Below are positions 35,454 through 44,635 of a DNA stretch of 64,000 nt, piece by piece. The number at the start of each line of letters is the position of its first letter. Positions within the stretch are counted from its first letter, which is position 1. Position numbers and translations under genes: made by a program. A model generated the notes under the pieces. It was not told the origin of the DNA. It was given only the letters and a program-made list of their open reading frames with translations, and made no database searches. This stretch comes from Bog-105 sp965277855 (lineage in GTDB: Bacteria > Acidobacteriota > Terriglobia > Bryobacterales > Bryobacteraceae): assembly GCA_965277855.1 (NCBI GenBank), contig OZ255847.1:2666001-2730000 (forward strand), written 5' to 3'.

Positions 35454-36602
35454 TCAGGTTTCCCATTGATTGATCAGGCGTCGGCCAAACCGGATACCGG
35501 GTTGTTCGATGAACCGCCAACTCAAAATGCAAAGGGGGACGGAAACTCCAAAGACCAGCAGAAAGCCGATGGCACACCCGAGTGGCTTTCCCGTGATGTA
35601 GTGGGTGACGAAGTGGCCCGGATAGTGATCGAAACGCGATAACAACCAGTCGGCCATCGCCAGTACGAAGAAGTGCAACAGGTACAAGCTCTACGATATC
35701 TTCCCGAGGTAACGCGTAAAGGGATTGACCAGGAAAGGCCACGGACAAATCGCGAGCGCCAGGATCAGCGGGAGAAACAAAAACGATGAAAAGTAGAGCT
35801 TTTCATCGTTGAACGGAAGACAGGCCAGGTAAATCATGCCGCTGGCGAACAGCAAAAGTAAGGACGCATTGCGCCAGGTGCCAGTCCGGACTTCCTGGTC
35901 CTTGATGAGAAACTTCCAGCCAAGATAGCTAAGGATTCCCAGCGCGAAGACCGGGAATTCCACCGGGAACCACAGAAATGCATAGTACTGCTCGACGGAG
36001 AGGTTAGGGCTGCGCAAAGCCAGCACTCGACTGATTGATCCCAGGAATACAGCGCTTACCACGAAAAGCACTAGCGCTTGCTTGATGGTCTTGATGTACC
36101 TGTGGAGCATGGGCAACAGCACATAGAAACTCGTTTCGACCGCGATCGACCAGCCGCCTATTACGACGGTCACGATTGTGTCGGGTCGCAAGCCGTGAAG
36201 GAATAGCAGGCCGAGAGCAATACCGAACCAACCGGCGTTCTGGAAGTAGGTCTTGTACGGCGCTTGTGTACTGAGCAGGAAATTCAGCATCATCGCGACA
36301 TAGAACAACGGTGCGATGCGGAAGAAGCGGCGGATGAATAAGTTCAGGATTGGCCGGCGCTCGGCTTTGCGGCTGTCGAGCGACAGGAGCAACGTAAATG
36401 CGCTCACCATATAAAACAGTTGAACGCCGCGTTGACCGGTAAAGGCAACGTGCAATGCAGTGCCTCTCTGCCCGGTTAGGATCGCAGAGTGAACAAGGAT
36501 AACTCCGAGGATGGCAATGCCGCGTAGAGAGTCTAAATAACCGAGATGGGGAGGAGCTACCTTTACAGTCGTCTGTAACACTTGCTCTGCCGAGGCACTC
36601 AT
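35454..36602 (-). pseudogene. Acyltransferase 3 (OafA/YrhL-like), split by an in-frame amber codon
   Basis: One reading frame of 382 codons broken by TAG at 35693-35691. The part before it (303 residues) has L-D-S-L-R-G-I-A-I-L-G-V, R-R-F-F-R-I-A-P-L-F-Y and W-S-I-A-V-E-T-S-F-Y; the part after it (77 residues) starts S-L-Y-L-L-H-F-F and ends in R-F-I-E-Q-P. In relatives the break point reads K-I-S-Y-S-x-Y-L-L-H, so TAG replaces a tyrosine codon by one base change. The frame is otherwise clean, so the break is recent, or an error. The intact enzyme would O-acylate a cell-surface glycan. Confidence 0.85.
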
Positions 36603-36633
36603 TGCGCTTCCGGTAGTTTACATGCCTTGCAGT

Positions 36634-37641
36634 TTAAAGACGCTGGGATTGACGCCAGTGCGGAATCGCCAGATAAGCGAGTATTTTGGCCGAACGGCGG
36701 CCGCGGGCGACCGTGTCTAGAACGAAGCCGCAGGTCAGGCTCAAAGCTGAAAGAATAGCCAGGCCGGTCGCCAGGATCGCGGTCGGCAACCGGGGTACAA
36801 GATTGGTGCGGAGAAATTCCATCACCACCGGATAAGCCAGCACCAGAGAAGCGAGAGCAAAGACGGCGGCGACTAAGGTGAAGAAGAATAGCGGACGCTC
36901 TTCGCGAACCAAATCGAAAATCATAATCAGAATCTTGATGCCATCCCGATAGGTGTTGAGTTTGCTAGTGGAGCCGGCCGGGCGCTTGCCATAGTAAGTG
37001 TCGACCTCGCGGATGGGCATCTGCAGCGTAAGAGCGTGCACCGTGATCTCGGTTTCGATCTCGAAATTATGAGCGAAGATCGGAAAGCCTTTCACGAAAC
37101 GCCGCGAGAATGCACGGTAGCCGGAGAGAATATCCCTAAATCGATCGCCGAACAAGAACGCAACGGTTCCGGTAAGCATGGCGTTACCGAAACGGTGTCC
37201 AGGACGATAGGCGAGTTCGTCGTCATCCTGGCGGCGGCCCACCACCATATCGATTTCACCCGACAGCAGGATGGAGAGCATGGCAGGCGCGGACCGGGCG
37301 TCGTAGGTGCCGTCGCCGTCCACCATCAAGTAGGCGTCGGCATCGACATCGGCGAACATGCGGCGGACTACTTGCCCTTTGCCCTGGAGAGGCACCTGGC
37401 GAACCACTGCGCCGGCCGCGGCCGCCACCCGGGCGGTGTTGTCACGTGAGTTGTTGTCGTAGACGTAAATGGTGGCCGAGGGAAGCGCCTGACGAAAATC
37501 GGCGACCACCTGGGCAATGGCCTGCTCCTCGTTATAACAGGGAATTAGAACGGCGATGACAGCCTGGGAGAGATCGATGCTAGCAGAAGCAGGTAAATCG
37601 TGGGGAAATGGATGCTCTGCTCCCGGTGCTTCCATCCGCAT
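36634..37641 (-). CDS. Family 2 glycosyltransferase with C-terminal membrane helices
   Basis: 335 residues. GT-A domain: A-V-I-P-C-Y-N-E-E-like start (V-L-I-P-C-Y-N-E-E), Y-D-N-N-S-x-D-x-T, the metal-binding D-G-D-G-T-Y-D, and S-G-Y-R-A-F-S-R. Two transmembrane helices near the C-terminus (about 255-315). It resembles DPM1/GtrB enzymes that load a polyprenyl phosphate with a sugar. Adjacent to acyltransferase and O-antigen genes. Either of two in-frame ATGs (37641, 37635) may start it. Confidence 0.9.
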   Translation of the reverse strand: MRMEAPGAEHPFPHDLPASASIDLSQAVIAVLIPCYNEEQAIAQVVADFRQALPSATIYVYDNNSRDNTARVAAAAGAVVRQVPLQGKGQVVRRMFADVDADAYLMVDGDGTYDARSAPAMLSILLSGEIDMVVGRRQDDDELAYRPGHRFGNAMLTGTVAFLFGDRFRDILSGYRAFSRRFVKGFPIFAHNFEIETEITVHALTLQMPIREVDTYYGKRPAGSTSKLNTYRDGIKILIMIFDLVREERPLFFFTLVAAVFALASLVLAYPVVMEFLRTNLVPRLPTAILATGLAILSALSLTCGFVLDTVARGRRSAKILAYLAIPHWRQSQRL

Positions 37642-37766
37642 TTAGGCCAAAATCGCCATGATTAGTCGTTGAGAGTTCGAGTATAACATCGGGCAACAAG
37701 GCTCCCGCCGCTATATACTTGGACGATTATTGGACGGTCGGAGCTGTTACCAATTCGAATAAATAC

Positions 37767-39485
37767 ATGCAAGTACTAACGTCTACCTTGGATCAGGACG
37801 CCGCCGAACGGGGTGAAAAAGCTTCCTATTTTGCCTGGCTCGCGCTGATTTTGTTTGTAGTTTTGTACGCCTTCACACTCCCCGATATAACCGGCGACAC
37901 CACGGCTTATGTCAGCGACATTCTCGGATATGGACAAAGCGGTGGCGCGCGGCCGGATCAAATCTGGGAATTCGGACATTTGCTATGGAGGCCACTCGGC
38001 TATTTTCTCTGGCGGCTCACACAACCGCTGACAGCAACCTTATTTCGGGGTAACCCGGTGCTCGAGGTGGAGGCGGTACTGTTTGGTCTGAACTTCCTGG
38101 GTGGCGCAGTCCTGAGCGTGGTCGTATTCGCAATCACACGGCGGCTGGGCTTGACCAAGCTCCTTGCGCTGGGGGTCAGCCTGAGTATTTTGCTGAGCAG
38201 CGCGGTCCTGCAGTACGTGCATTCAGGAACGTCGTATGTGCCGGGACTGGCTTTGCACATGCTCGGCATTTGGTGCATCCTCAAAGCGTTACAGCAAACC
38301 GAGCGGCGGGTTCTCTGGGCCGCGCTGGCCGGCGTGGCGCTCGGACTGGCTTGCGACATTTGGTTTCTCTATATTCTGGGCCTGCCCGCGGCCTGGTTGG
38401 CCGAGTTCCTCTTTCCGGCGAAAAACTTAACTTCGCGAGAACGCGTGCGCTTGGTGGCGATCACGATAGGCTCGACGGCTTTGGTAGGTTTGGTGGCCTA
38501 CCTGATCGGATTGGCGCTGTGCCACATCGGCTCCGTTTCGGCGTTGCGTGTCTGGATTGCGAGCAGCAGCCACGGAATGCATGCGGACCGGCCCTGGATC
38601 CGGTTCCCGACCGGCATCAGCCGTACCTTTCTCTACCTCGGAGGAGGAGGGTTGGCGTTGAAGCAGTTGGTGTTCCGAGATCCGTATGCGCCGAGTCGCT
38701 GGTCGACGCTGGTCAGTTCGGGCATCTGGAAAATCGCGTTGGTGTTTCTCACGCTGAGCGCCGTGACGTGGTATGTGGGGCGGATCCGTAACGGACGCGC
38801 GCCGCTTGCGCTGCTCCTGACGGCAGCCATACCCACCTTCGCATTCGCCTTCCTCTTCGACACGAGTTCGCCCGAACGCTATTTGCCGCTATATGCGGGC
38901 CTCATCCCGGCGATTTGTCTCGTTTTGACACAGCGTGACGGGATGCGAATGCCGCGTTGGCTGCTGGCCGTATTCTTCGCCGCCCTGCTGCTGGTGAATG
39001 TAAAGACTTACGCCTTCGACGTGCGTGCTTCAGGGGGAGACACTGCGGAACGGGCACGCCTAATGCACGAGCATACGCAGGGAAAAGGCGTGACGATGAT
39101 CATGTCGTTTAACGATCCGCTGTCGACGTATTTCAACCGGCACCCGTTCGATCCGGCCAATCAGCAGAATGCCTTGCCGCTCTATCACGTCTTCGATTTT
39201 GCGACATTAGGGAAGACCTCGTGGAGGATAGGTGCATCGTGCCGGGTTCTGCGGACGTGGCGCGATGGCGGTGAGGCCTGGCTCTCGAAGCGCTTTCTCG
39301 CAACAAGGCCGGAACCCGATTGGGCTTGGGTCGAGAGTGATCATCCCACGGTGCGTTGGGTCGACACCAGCCGTTTTTTTCGTGGACTCGACGCCGATTC
39401 CGACGTGGGCGGGGCAGACGGCTTTGTGCGGATTGCCCAAAGCGAAAAGAATCGAGCCGAGTTGCAAGAGGCGTGCGGCCAGTAG
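37767..39485 (+). CDS. Polytopic membrane protein, possible GT-C-type glycosyltransferase
   Basis: 572 residues from ATG 37767 (the frame opens 16 codons earlier at a TTG). About ten to eleven hydrophobic segments, with an N-terminal D-I-T-G-D-T-T-A-Y before helix 2 and a hydrophilic C-terminal 100 residues. The early acidic loop is in the right place for a GT-C sugar transferase but no family is certain. It lies beside GT2 and O-antigen ligase genes. Its 3' end abuts a truncated toxin gene on the other strand. Confidence 0.6.
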   Translation: MQVLTSTLDQDAAERGEKASYFAWLALILFVVLYAFTLPDITGDTTAYVSDILGYGQSGGARPDQIWEFGHLLWRPLGYFLWRLTQPLTATLFRGNPVLEVEAVLFGLNFLGGAVLSVVVFAITRRLGLTKLLALGVSLSILLSSAVLQYVHSGTSYVPGLALHMLGIWCILKALQQTERRVLWAALAGVALGLACDIWFLYILGLPAAWLAEFLFPAKNLTSRERVRLVAITIGSTALVGLVAYLIGLALCHIGSVSALRVWIASSSHGMHADRPWIRFPTGISRTFLYLGGGGLALKQLVFRDPYAPSRWSTLVSSGIWKIALVFLTLSAVTWYVGRIRNGRAPLALLLTAAIPTFAFAFLFDTSSPERYLPLYAGLIPAICLVLTQRDGMRMPRWLLAVFFAALLLVNVKTYAFDVRASGGDTAERARLMHEHTQGKGVTMIMSFNDPLSTYFNRHPFDPANQQNALPLYHVFDFATLGKTSWRIGASCRVLRTWRDGGEAWLSKRFLATRPEPDWAWVESDHPTVRWVDTSRFFRGLDADSDVGGADGFVRIAQSEKNRAELQEACGQ

Positions 39486-39581
39486 CTGGGGAGCATCTTG
39501 CCTAACGCCGGTTTCCGGAAACAGATCGTTTACGAGGCCAGGCAGCTTAGGTGAAAGATTGGCGTCGAAGAGGAGCTTCAC
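39486..39581 (-). pseudogene. DUF5615-type PIN-like toxin, truncated after ~31 codons
   Basis: Begins M-K-L-L-F-D-A-N-L-S-P-K-L, the start of DUF5615 (Mut7-C-like) toxins, with N-D-L-F-P-E-T after. The ATG overlaps the DUF433 stop (ATGA). Past about residue 31 the frame runs antisense through the 3' end of the membrane-protein gene and resembles nothing. The catalytic part is lost. Confidence 0.65.
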
Positions 39582-39811
39582 CGTGCCGTTTGATCGAGGA
39601 GCAGAGAGGTATAAGCGTAGATGGCTTTAAAGTCGTCTTTCTCGAGATAGGGATAATCGCTCAGGATCTGGTCTTCCGTAGCACCCGCCGCCAGCCAAAC
39701 TAGAACGTCTTTGACTGCGCCGCGCGTACCGCGGATGCTGGGCTGTCCGGACCGCACATCCGGCACGACTGTGATCCGGGAAAGATACTGATCCACAGGC
39801 GTTGTGCTCAT
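39578..39811 (-). CDS. DUF433 antitoxin
   Basis: 77 residues: R-I-T-V-V-P-D-V-R-S-G-Q-P-S-I-R-G-T-R, V-L-x-W-L-A-A-G-A and I-L-S-D-Y-P-Y-L, all hallmarks of DUF433, whose winged helix binds DNA and partners with DUF5615 toxins. The partner gene immediately downstream is only a stub, so this appears an orphan antitoxin. Confidence 0.88.
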   Translation of the reverse strand: MSTTPVDQYLSRITVVPDVRSGQPSIRGTRGAVKDVLVWLAAGATEDQILSDYPYLEKDDFKAIYAYTSLLLDQTAR

Positions 39812-39921
39812 ATTTCCATTATGAAGAAGTGCAAGCGATATTGCAGCTGATACGGAATAATCTGGAGTGTTTTGCCGGGTGTTCGGCCGCTATACTGATG
39901 AGGCGAGCCCCCAACTTTTAG

Positions 39922-41343
39922 ATGTCGCAGTTTAAGCCCAGCCGCCAGGCGTACAAACCCGTCCGTTTGAGTTCCTTTTCGTCCGGGGCGCTGGCGCTGG
40001 AAGAGCCGCCTTCCCCTGACACTGGTTCGGTCAGGGATCGGCCCGAAGCGCTCGCTGAAACGTCCGCACAGCCGGCCAGTTCGGTGGAACGGGCAGCGCT
40101 GCATTTTACGATGCTGTTTCTGTTCTTCCGAATCAGCTTCGCCCACGAATTTTTAACCTCCAAAATCCATATCGATTTGCACTTGCTCATGTTGCTTGGC
40201 GGTGCAAGCTTTCTCACTGCGCTCCTGACCGGGAAACTACTATCGGCGGCGCGCGATCGGATTGCGACGCTCTGGCTGTTATTTGCCCTCTGCATGTTTT
40301 GCGCCACGATCTTCAGTTCCTGGCGTGGTGGATCGCTCCCCTTACTCTTCGAGTATTTCCGAACCGCTCTGCCGCTGGTGCTCTTGATCCCGGCGGTCGC
40401 CCACACCAAGCAAGACATCATCAAACTGGTGAAAACTGTGGGATGGGCCGGCATTGCGGTGATTGCACTCGGCTTTAGCACCAAAACTATTCTCGATGGA
40501 AGAATCGTGCTGTCGGACGCTTCGAGTATCGGAGATTCAAACGACTATGCGGCTTACTTGATCTTCGTTTTTCCGGTGGTGCTTTACTTCCTGTACGGCA
40601 TTAATCGAAATCCCTTTCTGAAGGCTTTGGGATTGGTGGTGATTCCGGGGGGCGTGTTTCAGATTCTGAGTTCGGGATCGCGCGGGGGGCTGGTCGGGAT
40701 TGCGGCGACGCTACTGCTGGTGGTGATAATGGGTTCGCCGAGGGTAAAGATTGCGCTTCTGTTAGGCGTGCCGACGCTCGCGATGCTCGCTATCCCGTTT
40801 ATTCCTGGAAAAGCGGCCGACCGGTTTGCCTCGTTGTTCAAAAGCGCCAGCGAGGACAAAACGGATGCCACGGCCTCCAGCGAAGCCCGGCGCAGATTAC
40901 TGGAACAGAGCCTCACATTGACCATGGAGCATCCGGTTCTTGGTGTTGGGCCCGGTCAGTTCATGGACAGCGAAAGCGGGTTGGCGAACGCATCGGGTGT
41001 GAAGGGCATGTGGCACCAGACTCATAACACCTATACCCAAGTCTCCAGTGAGTGCGGTATTCCGGCGCTGCTGTTTTTCCTGGCGGCGATTATCACTACC
41101 CTAAAACGACTCTGGCGGACCACCAAGGCGCCCGATCCTGTCCTGGCGGCCATCGCCCAGGTGGTGCTCATCTCGACGTTCGGGTTTGCGGTGTGTGTCA
41201 CGTTCCTCAGTCATGCCTACGACTTTCCGCTGATTGTGACGAGCGGCTTAGCGATCGCCATCACTCGTCTGGTGCCTCGATCGAATGAGAACGCGGGACA
41301 GGAGCGTAGTGTTATGGCGCAACGGATTCCGCAAGCTTCTTGA
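39922..41343 (+). CDS. O-antigen ligase / polymerase family membrane protein
   Basis: 473 residues with about twelve membrane helices after a charged 60-residue N-terminus. The Wzy_C/WaaL loop is visible as L-G-V-G-P-G-Q-F and M-W-H-Q-T-H-N-T-Y-T-Q-V, including the H-N-x-Y motif, followed by S-E-C-G-I-P-A-L-L. It should attach or polymerise surface polysaccharide in the periplasm. The next gene overlaps its stop. Confidence 0.87.
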   Translation: MSQFKPSRQAYKPVRLSSFSSGALALEEPPSPDTGSVRDRPEALAETSAQPASSVERAALHFTMLFLFFRISFAHEFLTSKIHIDLHLLMLLGGASFLTALLTGKLLSAARDRIATLWLLFALCMFCATIFSSWRGGSLPLLFEYFRTALPLVLLIPAVAHTKQDIIKLVKTVGWAGIAVIALGFSTKTILDGRIVLSDASSIGDSNDYAAYLIFVFPVVLYFLYGINRNPFLKALGLVVIPGGVFQILSSGSRGGLVGIAATLLLVVIMGSPRVKIALLLGVPTLAMLAIPFIPGKAADRFASLFKSASEDKTDATASSEARRRLLEQSLTLTMEHPVLGVGPGQFMDSESGLANASGVKGMWHQTHNTYTQVSSECGIPALLFFLAAIITTLKRLWRTTKAPDPVLAAIAQVVLISTFGFAVCVTFLSHAYDFPLIVTSGLAIAITRLVPRSNENAGQERSVMAQRIPQAS

Positions 41344-42446
41344 GTAATTCGCACTTAGAGACCACCCTTGGTCATTTGCTGGCAGGACTAAACGCAAGCA
41401 CAGAATCTCAGAATCTTGATTTCCTCCGGTCGGTGGCAATTTCGGCCGTCTTATTCGATCATTGTTCACGCACTTTAGGCTTTAACCAGTTTGGCCCAGT
41501 CGGCCGTTCGGGTGTGTTGTTGTTTTTCATCCATACGGCGTTGGTGCTGATGTTTTCTCTCGAAAGATTACAGAGCCGCGGCCGGCACTTTGTCGTTCCT
41601 TTTTACCTGCAGCGGCTGTTTCGCATTTATCCGCTATGTTTGGTCTGCATTGCGGTCGTGCTGGTTTTCCACATACCCGGGCAGGAACCGTACATGTGGC
41701 GGAATTGGGGATGGATTTGGCGGAACATTTTGATGGTTCAGAATTTCACCTTCACTCCCTATCTAAGTGGGCCGCTCTGGAGCCTGCCGTATGAATTGCA
41801 GATGTATGTTGTACTGCCATTCGTATTTCTAGCGGCGCGTCGAAAACACGCCCTGTTGAACATCGCTGCGCTTTGGCTATTGGGTGCTGGTTCAGCGATA
41901 TGGCTCAATCGCTTTTACCTGCAGCACTACGGCCCGCATTATGACGATTCGCTGCATAGCCCGGTGACCTGGTTCGTACCGTGTTTCCTGGGCGGGGTGA
42001 TCGCCTTCATTCTCGCCAAACGGAAAAAGCTCAGTTTGCCGTTTGCCATTTTGCCGCCGCTGTTGCTGGCCTTTATTGTTGGCATTTTCTATTTCCCCAT
42101 CCGCCATACTGACTGGTATTTATGTACCGCGTTGGGCATTGCGTTGCCGCAGATTAGGGAGTTAGCGAGCCGCTCATCCGCAGCGGTTTGTCATAACATC
42201 GCAAAGTATTCGTACGGAGTCTATCTGAGTCACGCACCGCTCCTGTGGCTGATTTTCCAACGCGGAACCGGCCTACCCGATGTGCTGCGCTGGCCAGTGT
42301 TTTGGGGTCTGCTCGCGATCGTGTCGGTGGGGTGCTATCGAGCGATCGAGAAGCCGATGATTGACGTGGGGCGTAGGTTGGCGAGACGTCTCGAAGACAA
42401 AGCCGAGTCCATCGACACAAAGAAACACGCCCTCGTCAATTCTTGA
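41340..42446 (+). CDS. Acyltransferase 3 family membrane protein
   Basis: 368 residues from TTG 41340, which overlaps the O-antigen ligase stop (TTGA). Around ten hydrophobic segments with L-D-F-L-R-S-V-A-I, R-L-F-R-I-Y-P-L, G-P-L-W-S-L-P-Y-E-L-Q-M-Y and Y-S-Y-G-V-Y-L-S-H. It likely adds acetyl or other acyl groups to the glycan handled by its partner. Unlike the family member at 35454 this copy is intact. Convergent with the BON gene, overlapping 11 bases. Confidence 0.88.
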   Translation: MSNSHLETTLGHLLAGLNASTESQNLDFLRSVAISAVLFDHCSRTLGFNQFGPVGRSGVLLFFIHTALVLMFSLERLQSRGRHFVVPFYLQRLFRIYPLCLVCIAVVLVFHIPGQEPYMWRNWGWIWRNILMVQNFTFTPYLSGPLWSLPYELQMYVVLPFVFLAARRKHALLNIAALWLLGAGSAIWLNRFYLQHYGPHYDDSLHSPVTWFVPCFLGGVIAFILAKRKKLSLPFAILPPLLLAFIVGIFYFPIRHTDWYLCTALGIALPQIRELASRSSAAVCHNIAKYSYGVYLSHAPLLWLIFQRGTGLPDVLRWPVFWGLLAIVSVGCYRAIEKPMIDVGRRLARRLEDKAESIDTKKHALVNS

Positions 42447-42993
42447 CCACTTGCAGGTTGTTGGTGACGCTGAAGACGTTCGGGACGGAATTGGCGCGGA
42501 TGCCGATGAGATCTTTATCCCCTTGGTTTGCGACGGCGCCTTCGAGCGTCACATGCCCGTTGTCCACGATGACATGAATGCTCGGCAACGCGCGGTAGCC
42601 GTACCGATCACCAATCGACGGGTCACCGTAGATGACGCGAGCTACGGCGCGGCGAATCTGCCAGTCGAAATCGGAAAGCGGCAGTACTTTGATCTCGTTC
42701 GTGACTTGTGTGACGCCTTCAATATGCTTGACAACTCCTTCGGCGTCAGACTTTAGCGTCGGCCTGGTAACGGCGCCCACTAACGTCACAGTGGAACCAT
42801 TCACGCGAAAGCCGAGATCGTCGAAAATTGAGTAGTAGGGCAGCGTCACAAGCTGATGGCGGACTTCCTGGATCAAACGAACCTCGCCCGACGGACCCTG
42901 CATATAGGGGTCCATATGATTGCTTTGCGCCGCCGCTCCAAAGGGCAGCGTGAACAGCGTAACGAGAGCGAGAGAAACAAAGGCGTGCCGCAT
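42436..42993 (-). CDS. Secreted protein with two BON domains
   Basis: 185 residues with a signal peptide (about 1-22). Two BON modules, around 38-103 (V-T-L-V-G-A-V and V-T-Q-V-T-N-E-I) and 110-183 (V-T-L-E-G-A-V-A-N and V-x-S-V-T-N-N-L). BON proteins (OsmY-like) bind phospholipid in the periplasm and are induced by osmotic stress. Length and motifs are ordinary. Confidence 0.9.
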   Translation of the reverse strand: MRHAFVSLALVTLFTLPFGAAAQSNHMDPYMQGPSGEVRLIQEVRHQLVTLPYYSIFDDLGFRVNGSTVTLVGAVTRPTLKSDAEGVVKHIEGVTQVTNEIKVLPLSDFDWQIRRAVARVIYGDPSIGDRYGYRALPSIHVIVDNGHVTLEGAVANQGDKDLIGIRANSVPNVFSVTNNLQVVKN

Positions 42994-43062
42994 CGAAAGA
43001 TCTCCTAAGGCTTAGACGAGCGAGGCTGGATGAATGTACCGAAATCGTTAAGTAGGCGCCGC

Positions 43063-43716
43063 TTACCGCAGGAGCTGCGATTCGAGAGAGTCGAAGCGCG
43101 ATTTCAGATCGTTGAAGTCGGAGCGCAGGCGATCCAATTCTTGTTCGAGCTGATTCAGTTTTGACGGCTGAGCGGCGGAACTGGTTTCCGAAGGCGCCTC
43201 GAATATCGGTTCCCCCGCGAACAGATGGGCAAAGCGAGCCTCCTTCTGACCGGGCTGGCGGGCAAGTTTCTTGACCAGCGGAGGATCCGTCTCGGATAGC
43301 TTGTCAAGCAGGCGCTCCACTTCAGTGAGATCGCCGAAAGAGAAGAGGCGCTCACTGCGATCCTTGATTTCGCCGAGCGTTTGCGGACCTCGCAGGAATA
43401 AGACGCAGAGAACGGCGGATTCGCGGCGGCCCAGGTTGAGAGTTTCTGAAAGGCGCTGCCCGTACTTATCGACCCGGCCGCTGCCGGTGACAAAGAGCGC
43501 GAACTTTTTGGCCCGCAGACCTTCGAGCGCCCGCTCGACTGTGTCGCCATCGTACGCAACAACGGGATCGCGATTGGATTTCTGGTTGCACCCGTTAACG
43601 AGCGCATTGAGCGAAAGCGGATAGTATTCCGGTGTGGTGGCCTCTTTTTCGAGGAGCGTTCCCAGAACCCGGACTTCTACTTCATCCAGCCGGACGGCAG
43701 ATTCACGGTCTGACAT
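43063..43716 (-). CDS. YceH-family (DUF480) protein
   Basis: 217 residues. V-R-V-L-G-x-L-L-E-K-E, Y-P-L-S-L-N-A-L-V-N-G-C-N-Q-K-S-N-R-D-P and L-F-L-R-G-P-Q-T are the family markers of a tandem winged-helix protein. The last 40 residues form a predicted coiled coil (L-E-Q-E-L-D-R-L). Its start overlaps the end of the DUF697-like gene by 14 bases, so it is third in an operon. Confidence 0.92.
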   Translation of the reverse strand: MSDRESAVRLDEVEVRVLGTLLEKEATTPEYYPLSLNALVNGCNQKSNRDPVVAYDGDTVERALEGLRAKKFALFVTGSGRVDKYGQRLSETLNLGRRESAVLCVLFLRGPQTLGEIKDRSERLFSFGDLTEVERLLDKLSETDPPLVKKLARQPGQKEARFAHLFAGEPIFEAPSETSSAAQPSKLNQLEQELDRLRSDFNDLKSRFDSLESQLLR

Positions 43717-44635
43717 CGGAAGGAATCGTGATCGGCGGGCGCGAGTCTCCTGGCTTTGTCGTGAAACGGGCCGCCAGATCCGGGCGCAGGAATGTCAGGA
43801 GTTTCAGGGCGACTGTTTTGCCCTGGCGAAAGGCATCCGCGTACAAGCGGTCACGCTCTTCGCGCGTATAGGTAAAGCCGATGCTGTAGAAGCGATCGAG
43901 CGAAAGGCCGAGGACCTTGGTGCCGGCATACGCCACAGCGGCTTTACCGATGAGGCCGCCGCCAAAAGGAATTTTGCCCACGACTTGGCGGGCCAGGGCG
44001 CGCCAGCCGAAGGCGCTGCCGATCACCATGGCAATCTCCGATTTCTGGTGCCTGTAGCCCACTTCGTGATCGCTGGCGGCGGCGATCTGGAAGGCCATAC
44101 GCACCTGGTTCATGGTGAGGAAGGCTGTATCGGAGGCGAACTCAGCCACCGCCCAGGGCAGTTCGATCACGCTGGGGATGACATCCGGCAGCGCAGTGGC
44201 GACCGAGAAGAGAGTATTTTCGCGACACGTCCTGGCGATGACTTTCTCCACGAATGGCTTGCGAAAGGGAGGAAATGATTTCGCGAGCGGCACAGCCATG
44301 TCCGGGTACAGATCGAGAGTCTTGAGTACGAATTGTTTGCTGTGGTCGGGGTGAAAAATCACGGCGTTCGGCGGTGCGGGCGTACGTTCGTCGTAGACAT
44401 GAAGTTCGGTGAGCGAGCCAGTGGTGGCGTAGGGCGCCCGAGTAAGCAGGATGGCGGATTCGCGGCGTCGAGCCGGGCTGAGGTCGCTCAGGAAAAAAGT
44501 TTCCAACTGTCCGAACGAGTCGTTATCGGAGGCGTGCAGTACCACGCGCACGGAGCGCTCGCTCATTTCGCGCACCTCGTTCGGGTTGAGCGTGCTGATG
44601 GCCTTCTTAATGTTGACAAGTCCGTCGAGTATCAT
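43703..44635 (-). CDS. DUF697-like protein
   Basis: 310 residues from ATG 44635, which overlaps the upstream gene's TGA by four bases. The C-terminal third, G-W-R-A-L-A-R-Q-V-V-G-K-I-P-F-G-G and A-Y-A-G-T-K-V-L-G, resembles the DUF697 membrane-associated domain found beside GTPase modules; the GTPase itself is absent. Two moderately hydrophobic segments fit membrane association. Function unknown. Confidence 0.6.
   Translation of the reverse strand: MILDGLVNIKKAISTLNPNEVREMSERSVRVVLHASDNDSFGQLETFFLSDLSPARRRESAILLTRAPYATTGSLTELHVYDERTPAPPNAVIFHPDHSKQFVLKTLDLYPDMAVPLAKSFPPFRKPFVEKVIARTCRENTLFSVATALPDVIPSVIELPWAVAEFASDTAFLTMNQVRMAFQIAAASDHEVGYRHQKSEIAMVIGSAFGWRALARQVVGKIPFGGGLIGKAAVAYAGTKVLGLSLDRFYSIGFTYTREERDRLYADAFRQGKTVALKLLTFLRPDLAARFTTKPGDSRPPITIPSDVRP

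Noticed and set aside
35691..35693. TAG read as pyrrolysine
   Set aside because: No sign of pylT/pylS in the window and the position is a plain tyrosine in relatives; a point mutation is simpler.
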